From: Cyanophora paradoxa
Lineage: Eukaryota > Glaucocystophyceae > Cyanophorales > Cyanophoraceae
Length of the DNA: 64,000 nucleotides
NCBI GenBank assembly: GCA_004431415.1
Contig: QPMI01000484.1
Location: 186,001-250,000, forward strand
Direction of reading: 5' to 3'
Positions 1 to 10,422 of the stretch are shown one piece after another. The notes beneath the pieces are model-generated. The model made no database searches. It saw only the letters and a list, made by a program, of their open reading frames with translations, and had not been told where the DNA came from. Both the position numbers and the translations under genes were made by a program. Numbering within the stretch: the stretch's first letter is position 1; each line of letters begins with the position of its first letter.

Positions 1-3000
1 GCTCCAGCGGGAACCTTAAATTATAAATTAAACATATAAAATAAATAGTAAATGGAAGGATCAGAACAGATAGGAGGCTTAGGTGATTTAATATTAAAAT
101 TACCCGAGGGCGTGGTCCCAGACGAGCTGAGCCAGCGTCCCCACCGCCCGCGAGAGCCCGAAGAGGACCGTGAAGTAGTTCTGCGGAAACGGATCCGATT
201 AAATCAGTTAGGGCCTTGATCGCTTTTTAGTTAGAATAAATTAGAGCGAATAAGGAGCCTTGATGAGAAGTTAAATCAGATAGAGACTTGATTGCTTTGA
301 TTAGGACAGATTATCGATCGAGCCTTAAGCTTGATTGTATTGCCAGGCTAGATAGCTGGCAAGGTGGTGTATTAGGGGTACAGGTGGACTGACTATATGG
401 GTACAGGGCTACAGGGACTTGGGAAGGTATATGCCTACTGCAACAATTGCAAAGAAATCCAATGAAATCAGATAGCTATAGGGCCTTGATTGATTCTAAG
501 TTAGATTCAAATAGAGCGGATAAGGACCTGCTGGGTGAGGCCGTAGTGGACGAGGTTGACGCCGCCTGCGGAGGAACATCGATGTGAATTGGAAAAGCCG
601 AAGGAAGACACTTCGAAGACTCGAAGATCACTTCTAAGATTCAGCGAGCCAGTGGGTACGGTTCTGTTTAGCCTAGTAGGAGGATTCGAAGCTCGGACCC
701 GGGCCGGGGCGAAGCGCACTGTGGGCGTCGACGTTGGGCCAGGGATTCTTAGACAGTAAATCTTAAATTTAAATTAAGCGGACCGTCGGACCCCTAGGGA
801 CAGCTAGCCCCTGACCCCGAGGGATATATTTCGAGGGCGAAGCCCGAGCCCGAGCCCGAGGGACAGATAGCCCTAAAAAGTAAATAGAAGAAAATAGAGG
901 GATCAGATCAGATAGGAGGCTTAGGTGATTCAATCTTAAATTTAAATAAGCGGACCCCGATCATGATCATGAGGGACAGCTAGCTAGCCCTGGCCATATG
1001 CATGGGCTAGCCCCGAAGGCGGGGCGGGGCGGGGCGGGACGCACTGTGGGCGTCGACGTTGGGCCAGGGGTTCTTGACCTTGCCCTGCTCCATCAGCACC
1101 CGCGGCACCACCTACGCCCGCGGAGCGTGGGTCAAGAATCGAAGTAGGGCGGGGCCGGTTCGAGCACGCGCAGAGTGCGGTTAGGGGCCGGAAGTAGAGT
1201 ATACATAGGGCCGGATAGAGCACGCGCAGCACTAGCTGCAGCCTGGCAGTAACGTACCTCGTACATGGCGGAGCAGAGCTTGAAGAGGGGGTCGTGGGGG
1301 AGGTGCCTCAGGGCGAACTCCCGCAGGCACTTGTACCGCGGGTCCGTCCTGCTGACGAGATGATGTGTGAGATTTGATCAAGCTCTTTAATCATGATCAT
1401 GACATTCTGTAAGCGTTTTCAAGATTTGATCTCGAGCATCGGCTTTAATTTCCTCCATCTTAGAGGGGCGGGCGCGCCTGCGGAGGACGGCGTGGCCGTA
1501 GCCCGGGATGACGCGCCCCGCCCGCAGCTGCTCCCAGCACAGCGCCTCCAGCCGTTCCGCCGTCGGCTCCTGCAGAGATGAGTCAGAATTTAAGCTCGAG
1601 CTCCATTAAACTTTTAAAATTTAGCTTGTCGGATCAAAATAATATGTATGTGTGATCGAATCTCGCACCTGGCCGGCGAGCTGCTTTTGGACGGCGTGGA
1701 GGTGCGCGAGGACCTCCTGGTTCGCCAGCCCGTGCAGCGGGCCCGCCAGGCCGCTGCGCGCGGGGCGGGCGCGGGAGGGGCGGGCGTCAGAGCGAGACGG
1801 TGGAGGGGGGAGGGAGGGCGGGGCCGGTCGCTCTGGGATCTAGATCTAGGCTCTGGGGAGACGGGCGGGCGGGGCGGGATCCGGAGGGCGGCGCCAGCCG
1901 CTCTGAAATTGAGAGGGGCGCGCGGAGGCCTAGAATCTCCGATCTATATTTAGGCTCTGAGGAGCGGGCCGGGGGGGGCGGGGAGGGAAGCGGTAGGGCG
2001 GGGCGGGGGCGGAGGGAGGCGTCGGCCGGTGAGAGGGGCTCGCGAGATCTAGAATCTCTCGATCGAAATCCAGGCTCTAGATCCATGGCCAGGGCGGGCG
2101 CCGGGGCGGGCGGAAAATCCCCGATCTAGATCTAGATCTAGATCTAGGTCTAGGCTCTGCGGAGACGTGTGCGGGCACGGCGGGGTCGGGCGGGGCGGGG
2201 GCGGGGGCGGCGGCGGGCTCCGATCTAGATACAGGCTCCGAGGAGATATACAATTGCAAGCAGGGCGGCCGCGGGACGGGAGGGAGGGGGCGGGACAAGG
2301 AGAGGGGCATTTAGGCTTCGGGGGGCGCGCGGGGGCGGGGCGGGGCGGGGGCAGCGCGCTTCATGCCGGCGGCGACGGAGAGGAAGGGGTCCGAGAGCGC
2401 CGACCCCACCCTGCGATCCAAGGGCGTCAGAGATATCAATATATATGATATATGAAGCTTAATACGGCGGGGAAGCTTAAGTTTTATAGATTCAGGCTTG
2501 GTCTCAAGGTTTAAGTTTTATAGAGATTAAGCTTAGTTTAAGTTAAGTTTTATAGAGATTCTTGAGGAAAGCTCAAGGCGGCTGCCGCTGGGGCGCGCGG
2601 GGCCGGGGCCGGGCCGGGGGGGCCGGGGGCCTCACAGGTGGACGGTGTGGGCGGAGACGTTTCCCCCCTCGTGGTCCGCGTGGATCGTCTGCCGGCCGGC
2701 CCGTGAGGAGAGGGGGGAGGGGGGGGAGGGGAGGGGGGGGGGATGGAGGGCGAGGCGCGGGAGGGGGAGGGGCCGGGGGAGGGGGCCGGGGGCGCCGGGG
2801 TACGCACGAGGTATAGGCGCATGAGGTCGCGGAACTCGGCGGACTCGAACCCGAGCATGTGCGCGAAGTTGGCCGCCCAGTCCAGCTTCGGGTCGAGGGG
2901 TACGAGGCTCCCGCCGTGGTACTGGTTCCTGAAGATGTGCGCCGCGACCTGTGCCGGTTCCGTTTACTTTGGGAGGGGTACTCGGTGCGAGGGGGGTACG

Positions 3001-4338
3001 CGAACGCGCCTGGGGCATCTGGGCGAGTATGGTCATGGCGTCCTCGTACGTCGCATCCCAGTACTCCCCCTTCTTCATCCCCTCCTGCGACCCGCAAGTT
3101 AGGGGGGTACAGCGTCAAAGGGATCGGAGCTAATTATAGCGGCGCACGGAGTAGCGGCGGGCGAAGGCGGAGTGCGGCTGGAGAGCCAGCAGCCCCATCG
3201 AGAGCTGCGTCATGGGGTGCATCGTTTTCGGCAGCCCCGCCAGCAGCTCCGGTACCCCCTCCGGCAGCCTCGACCGCGCGTGCCACTCCGCGGCCACCTG
3301 ATCATGAAGCCTACAGTAAGCGAGCCGCTGTGCACGTGTACATGTCCGGGGGGTACGCGATATCGATTACCTCGGCGGCCTGATCGGGGGTGGGGACCTC
3401 GCCGGTGAGGAGGAGCCACCAGAGGGCCTCGGGGAGCGGCTCGGATCCGCCCGGGGCCTTCGGCAGCGCCGCCTGGACCTCGGGGATCGTCTTCCCCCGG
3501 AAACGGATGCCCTGCGCGCGTACAGGCGCGGAATTTGGATTTCAATTATTTTTCGAAGCTAAGGGTTAGATTAAAGCTTCGGGCGGGCAGAGCGAGGCTT
3601 TAATTTCCTTTGCGCCCTAGATCTAGAGCGCGCCTGCAGCTGGACCCCAGGCTGAGAGCGTCCTGTAATTTGCGCTCTATAGCCAAAAGCTAGCTTTATA
3701 TAATATATATACAGCCTCGAGCTGAGGTCGAGCCCAGGCGCCAGCTTAGAATTAAGCTCGGGGGCACCTCCTCGGGGTCGAGGAGCGACGTCTCCCACAC
3801 CATCGTCTGCGCTCGAGATCGAGATCGGGGGCGCACGCCGATCGCGAGCAGGGCGAATCAAATCAGATTTGGGATCTGGATCCGGATCGCGCGCACCTTG
3901 ATGCTGCGCGAGCCGCCGTAGATCTGAGGCCCCCCCGATCAGATCTGATCTGAGCCGCCGGAATCTAAATCCCCACACGTCTAGCGCAGTTCTTGCTGAA
4001 GTGATCATGATCATGATCATGACCGCGCATGCTCGGACGTCGACGGGAATCACCTGCTCGATGGTGACCGTGTCGATCTTCTCCGCGCCGTACCGCTTCT
4101 GAATTTCTTTCACCTCCGCGACCTGCACGCGTACGTTCGTACGCGTGCGCGGCCGCCGTTCAGATCAGAAAATCGGATGATCCGATCGGCGAACGAGGGC
4201 GTGGGCCGGGACCTTTGCAGGGATGATCTGCTGAAGGCGGGTTTTGAGGGCCGACGTCGGCGGGCGCGCCGCGCCGCTCGAAGAGAGGCCCCTCGAACTC
4301 CTCGAGATCGAGCGCCGGGCGACGCTGAACGCCGCCAT
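1..4338 (-). CDS. Mitochondrial citrate synthase (spliced; 3' end runs off window)
   Basis: Condenses oxaloacetate with acetyl-CoA in the first step of the TCA cycle. The exons read in family order on the minus strand. They are a presequence [17 protein letters not shown] with its ATG at 4338-4336, [11 protein letters not shown] (about 4.1 kb), [13 protein letters not shown] and [18 protein letters not shown] (about 3.4-3.5 kb), [13 protein letters not shown] (3.2 kb), [19 protein letters not shown] (2.85 kb), [16 protein letters not shown] (2.65 kb, active-site His region), [15 protein letters not shown] (1.7 kb), [13 protein letters not shown] (1.5 kb, catalytic His), [11 protein letters not shown] (1.05 kb, catalytic Asp region), [11 protein letters not shown] (0.53 kb) and [19 protein letters not shown] (0.15 kb). 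A last exon at 14-1 reads GFPLE, as in the usual C-terminal PLERPKS, so a few codons lie outside. The Arg/Ser-rich N-terminus suits mitochondrial import. Introns are short and GT-AG, except that a partial duplicate of one exon sits in an intron near 0.7 kb. Exon borders are manual. Confidence 0.93.
690..760 (-). pseudogene. Partial duplicate of a citrate synthase exon inside an intron
   Basis: On the minus strand this stretch encodes [11 protein letters not shown], the same peptide as the working exon at about 1035-1085. It lacks the upstream part of that exon ([12 protein letters not shown]). Flanking intron sequence is duplicated too. The blocks around 49-95 and 880-935 share the words GGAGGCTTAGGTGATT and GGATCAGA, and those around 760-790 and 935-955 share CTTAAATTTAAAT and AAGCGGACC. 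An AG precedes the copy (CTAAG), so mis-splicing into it is conceivable, but including it would repeat the peptide. Confidence 0.7.
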
Positions 4339-5174
4339 GGACGCGAGCCGCTGCAGCGTACGTATTATACGGAATCAGTACGTGCGATCGATCTGAGAAC
4401 AGGCGCGGATCTTGAGGGGACCGACGGCGCGCGCGCGAACGCGAACAAGGGCACCTGCACATGCGTGTTTGCTGCTCCGACGCCAGAGAGGAGCTGCCGC
4501 GCGACGGTGAGCGACGTCGACATCCTCGGCGCCGAGAGTGAGTGCGCCGATCGGCGCCGAGCTTGGCCGCGCGCCCCTGACGAATTCGAATGGGCGGAAG
4601 ACGACGAGACGCGCCGCCCCTTCTCGTTTTTGGGGAGGGGGGAGGGGGGGGGGAGGGGGGAGGGGGGATGTGGGAGGGGAGGAGTGGGACTTGGCCGCGT
4701 GCGAGAGCCTCGGAGACACAATCGATCCGCAGCATGCACTCAGAATTCGAATAACACCACTTCTACACCATAAGACAGATAGGGACACGTAGATACATAA
4801 GCTACAGTAATTACATAAGAGCCATAATACAATTGGCTCGACACACCCAGCCCGGCGGTCCGAATAGATACGTATACTATGATAAGAGAAGAATAGAACC
4901 AGGAATGCAATGTCATTATGGAAGGGAAGACTAGTGTACTATACCCGACGCTACGGGGAAGTGCGTTGACGTCACAAAACTGTGGGCTTGTACTTCAACT
5001 TGGCAAAGCAGGGGAATTCGAAGTGTAAGCGGAAAGGGATGGGCGGAGCTAGATTACAAATTATTGAATGAAAAACTGACTTTAATACTATGATATCAGA
5101 GTGTGGTCGAGTACGAATGAGGAAAGGAAGAAAGAGGGAGATCGATCCGAGTGATCCACACGGCAGCTCCGCGG
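4339..5174. other. Intergenic region upstream of citrate synthase
   Basis: About 0.84 kb between the citrate synthase start and the stop of the receptor cyclase gene; both genes are on the minus strand. It holds a G-rich tract at about 4630-4685 (GGGGAGGGGGG-type, possible G-quadruplex) and a moderately AT-rich part from 4740 to 5100. It should contain the citrate synthase promoter and the cyclase 3' UTR. I see no supported gene. Confidence 0.5.
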
Positions 5175-8100
5175 CTAGACGAGCGCCACCATGGACTGGT
5201 GCACTTCCCGCCAGCGCTCTATGTTGGACCGGATGGATGCCACGAGGGGCGAGCCGACCTCGGGCACCAGCTCCGCGACCGCCTCGTAGAGGGGTAGGAT
5301 CACGCCGGAGAGGAAGAAGACCTGGAGGAAAAAACAAAATTAGAGGAGGAACAGGGGGGGGGGGGGGGGGAAAGAAGCGAGTACCTGGCGGCCCGAGGAG
5401 CCCATGTCGGGCTCGTTCGTGGGAGACATCCCGGGCGAGACCTCGAGCCCCAGCTCCTGCTCCAGGGCGCCCTGAGCAAAGAACTCCTGCTGGATCGCCG
5501 ACGACCAGTGCTGGCTGTTCTCGAAGGTGCGCGCCCCGTTCGCCAGGTCCGCGCACTTCATAAGCATCGCCGCGAAGAGCGTCTGAAGCGAACGAAAGTG
5601 AGCGGCGCGCGCTCATTTTCCGGAAGCAAAAACTGCGCACCCGATCGTCCAGATGCGCGAGGCGCGCGCCGGGGGCGCCCAGCGCGACGCTCCGGGCCGG
5701 CTCGTCGTCCAAGAACCGCGCCTTGAACGCCGCCATGTAGTCCCCGTGCAGCATCATGTCCGTCGCTGAGATGGATAGATTAGATTAGATTAGACTAGAT
5801 GATTCTCTTATAAGATTTTCGGATTTGATCACCCATGATGACGTCGACCGCGAGCTGCGAGAAGCGTTGCCGCTCCTCCGGACTTAGCCCAACGAGGATG
5901 TCGACGTCCTCTCTCTGCAGGAGCGAGAGAAAGCGGCTCGCGTGGTGCCGCTCCAGCGGGCTGCTGTTGCAGTAGAGGACCGCCATGGGCGCCTTGGACT
6001 TGATGAGGAAGAGGTTCGTGAGGCCGGGGTGGTCGAGGTCTGCTCGGATCGGATCAGATGGCTCAGATCAGATGGCTCAGATCAGATCAGGTTGGATCTG
6101 AGCGGACCGTGGCAGAGGGCGGCGACGAGGATGGCGTACATGTCGATATGGTCGAGGGGGGGTACGCGCCGGAACCCGCCGGCGCGGGGGGGCGGGGCGG
6201 CGGGGGAGAGGGCGAGTTCGTCTTGGGGGGGCTGGGGCGTGGCGGAGCGGAGGGAGAGGAGCTGCGGCGGAGGAAACCCGTCAGATTGAATGATATAATA
6301 TAAGATTCTTAGATGCGTAAGCTAGATTGGTTAGCTTTTTTATATAAGAAATCGGACCTGGAAGAAAACCATTTGGCAGACGTCCAAAGCGTGCGCGGCG
6401 TTGTGGAAGGGAGAGGAGGGGCGGTACGAGGCGAGGGCCTCCCGCACGAACGCCGAGAGCTCCGCTGCGCCGGGCCGGCAGGCCTCCAGCAGGCCCATGC
6501 GCGCCAGCATGCGCTGGACGAGGAGGGGGTACGCCGCGTGCGGGACGTGGGCGACCGAGAACTCGTGGGACTCGAGGGGCGGGCCACCCTTGAAGGATAT
6601 GGAGGCGAGGGAGCGGGAGCGGGGCGGGCGGGAGAGGGCGACGCCGCCGCCGCCGCCGCCGCCGCCCGAGGGCGAGTTTGGGAGTATGGCGCCGCCGCCG
6701 CCGCCGCCGCCGGATTCCCTTAACGAATCGACGAGGGCGGAGAGGCCGGAGGGTGCTAGGCGGCTGGTGCCGGCGGCGGCGCCACCGACGGACGGCGACA
6801 TCATCGGGACGGGCGACTGGATCGGCGCGGGCGAGACGGCCCCGCCGCCGCCGAGGTCGATGGTCGCCTCGGAGACCGTTCGCCTGGTGCCTCTGCTGCT
6901 CGCCGCCTCCTCTTCCGCCTCTGCCTTCTCCAGCGCCTCGACGGCCTGCCGCTCCTCCTCGTCCATCTCGGGAGAGACTTCGTCCGGGTCCATCAGGAAG
7001 TACCTGGGCCGGGCTAAGCGGACAGACAGATGGAAAGTGGATAGGAGACTATGGGCAGAAATGAGCCGAGAGAAGAAGAACATAGATGGAAGCTAGATAG
7101 AATGACGTGCTGATAGGTAGATAGAAGCGGATAGAAGACTAAGCTAGGAAGAATGTAGAATTTAAGATGTTTTAGACAGGGAGCGCACGTGTGCATGTGG
7201 CCCTTGCCCTTGATGAAAACCTCGCCTCGGTCCTCGAAGCGGAACTGAGACTTGGCGCCCTCGTGCTTCGCCAGCTCCTCGTAGACGGCGCGGGAGACCT
7301 GCGGGCGGGCGGGTGGACGGGATGGATCGGATCAAATTTCGATGTTTCGATGTTTCGATGCGAGAGCTTAGATTAGATCTGCTGCGTCGAGGCGTCCGTT
7401 GCGGACCTGCGTGCGGCCGGGCAGCCCGCTGCTCTCCATGCGCGACGCGATGTTCACCGTGTCGCCCCTGCGCCGAAAACGTTAACATCATTCGATCGGA
7501 TCGAATCCGAGAACATCAGATCCGCTATCCGTTCCGGCGCACCAGAGGTCGTAGAGGTACTTTTTCTTTCCGATGACGCCGGCGATAACCGTGCCGACGT
7601 GGATGCCGATTCGGATGCGGAAGGGGCGCCCGTCGAACGCGCGGTACGCGTCTATCGCCTCGTGCATCTCTAATGCCATCTTCGCCATCCTCACCTGGCG
7701 CGAGACGCGAGTTCGATTCCGCACAGCGCCGTTTCTTTTTTTGGGGGGGGGGGGAAAGGGGGGTACCAGGTGCGGCTCGTCCGAGTCGCAGGCATCGACG
7801 GGTACGCCGCCCGCGCACATGAAGGCGTCGCCCAGCGTCTTGATCTTCTCGAGCTTGTACTTTTCCGCCAACGAATCGAACTCGGAGAAGATGTCTGTAC
7901 CCCGGGACCGAGTCAGAAAGGCCGGAGGAGCGACGGGACGGGCCGGGCCGGGCCGGCGGCGTCGGATCGCACCGTTCAGAAGGGCGACGAGGTGGGCAGC
8001 GTCCATAGAGCCGGCCAAAGGCGTGAAGTTCACGATGTCCGCGAACATCACCGAGACGTTCTGCGCTCAGGCGGCTCAGACAGATAGATTGGGCGGCTCA

Positions 8101-9078
8101 GATCGCTCGAACTCGCTCGCCTCGATGCGGTCGGCGATGGCCCGCCGCAGGACGGATCCGCGGCGCGTGGCCCCGCCGCCCTGCCGTTCGATCAGATGAA
8201 CCGGATCAAATTTCAAAACTTCGGATCAAATCTTCGGGTGGGCGGACCGGCATGGCGCCCGGGAGGGGCAGCGGGGCGGCCCGGCGAACGGTCACGTTGG
8301 GCAGGGGCGCCCCCTCGAAGTTGTTCTGCTTCAGGCGCCTGCGGGGGCGAGGAGCAGCGGCGCGCGTCAGACGAAGCCGAAGGGCGCCTGGAGGAGCGGA
8401 GAAGAGCGCTTAGAAGAAGATCCTAGAGGAAGACAACAAGGATCCTAGAAGAAGACAACAAGGATCCTAGAGGAAGACAACAAGGATCCTAGAAGAAGAC
8501 AACAAGGATCCTAGAAGAAGACAACAAGGATCCTAGAAGAAGGAAGATTCAAGCATCTCTCGGAGGAAAGAGCGGGCGGGCGGGCGGGCCGGGCGCACTC
8601 TGCGATGCCGACGGGGAGCATGTTGCGCAGCAGCGCCTCCGTCCGCTGCCGCTCGTACTCCAGCGCGCCCTCCATCGCCTTGCGGCTCGTGATGTCCCGG
8701 ATCCTGCCAACGAAGGAGGCTAGGCTCAGGGGCGGAGGGGCGAAGACCGGGGCGAGGCGGGGCGGGGCCGGGCGGGGCGGGGCGAGGCGGGGGCGGGGGT
8801 GCGGGCGGGGCCCGGCGGGGCGGTATTCTCTAGCTTGGCTGTGATAGCCAGATCGAATACGGCTTAGTTTAACTAGGCTGCGATCTTAAGAAGCTTAGCT
8901 GTGATCTTAAAAAGCTTCCGACGAGTCCGGTGCCGTTTAAGGATCGACGAAAGCTCATTAGAAGCAGATAGATAGATAGATAGATAGATATTGGTGGATT
9001 AAATCTCTTAGAAGCTCCTTAAGAAGAAGCTCGGAAACGACTCCTAGAAGGGCGCACATTCCGACGAAGAAGACCTCG

Positions 9079-9110
<32 letters not shown>

Positions 9111-10349
9111 AGACTCCTAAGTTAAAAGGGCGCACATGCCGACGAAGAAGACCTCGCCGTTGATGCGCATCTCGGAGATGGAGAGCTCGACGGGGAACTC
9201 CTCCCCGCTCTTGCGGCGCCCCACCTCCTCCCGCAGCGTCCCCAGCAGCCGCGCCTGCGCGAGGAGAGCGGGTCGTGAGGCGCGGGCGGTCTTAGCTCAC
9301 GCACGGCCTAGACCCCCCATCTCTTAGCGAGAGCGCGGGCGCTCTTGGCTCCGCTCTCGTCTGCTCCGGTCCCTCGCTGGACCCCCCTCCCCCCGCCCCG
9401 CCACCGCTTCGTTCGCACCTGGCCGGTGTGGAGGTAGCGCCGGACGATGGAGTCGTGCTGCGACGCGATCGCGGGCGGCATGATCGCCTGCGCGGCCGGG
9501 CGCAGCGGCGTCAGCGCGACCGAAGGCAAAGGCGAAGCTAAATAGATAGATAGAAGCTTTCATGGATCGACTTGGAAAGCTTAGAAGCTTAGAAGAAGCT
9601 TAAGGCGGCGTCAGCTAAGCTGAGAAGACGGAGGCGAAGGAGAAGGAGAAGCACGGCGGGACGAGGCTAAAGAGCTGGCCGGCTAGATCACGCTATCAGC
9701 GGAACTCATAGACTAGCTAGCATTAGCTAGCGGCGCGAGCGCGCGCGGCAGCGTCGGCGAAGCGCGAGGGCGAGAGGCGGGACGAGGCGGAGGGAACCCC
9801 CGCTCCCTAGCTAGCTAGCTAGCTGGCTAGCTGGCTAGCTGGCTAGCTGGCTAGGCCCCTCGCTAGAATCTAGACCCGGCCCCGGGCGAGCTAGCTCTAG
9901 CTAGCTAGGATCGAATCGAATCGGAGGGGCGGGGGCGGGGCCTAGCTAACAGGCCAGCAAGTCTAGCGAGCCAACTAGCTTTGGCTCGCTTGGATCGAAT
10001 CGAATCGGATCGGATCGGAGGGGCGGGGGCGGGGGCGGGGCGGACGGAGATGTTCTCACCGAGGAGGTCCTCTAGGATGCTGGAATCTAGACCCGGCCCT
10101 GAATCTAGAATCTATCTATCTAGACCCCGCCAGACCCCACCAGACCCCACAGGACGGGCGCACGGAGATGTTCTCGCCGAGGAGGTCCTCGGGGGAGTAC
10201 CCGAACATCGTCTCCGCCATCTTGTTCATCGACCGCACCACGCACTGCCGGGGGGGGAGGGGGGGGGGGGGGGGTTCAGAGGAGCCGGGCGGCGGGGCGC
10301 GCTGGAATGGGCGCCCGGGAGCGGCGCCCGATAGTTCTAGCATCCTGTC

Positions 10350-10422
<73 letters not shown>

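Noticed and set aside
2550-2858. Long open frames of Pro/Arg/Gly low complexity here and throughout the GC-rich part
   Set aside because: They are antisense or frame-shifted shadows of citrate synthase, cyclase and other exons, or cross homopolymer introns; none has family motifs.
7488-8051. Guanylyl cyclase as the identity of the receptor cyclase
   Set aside because: Lys in EKIKTLGD and Asp in YDLW are the ATP-type selectors; guanylyl cyclases have Glu and Cys there.
8419-8542. CRISPR-like array
   Set aside because: Units are contiguous 22-mers without spacers, inside an intron; it is a minisatellite. No CRISPR array was seen anywhere in the window.
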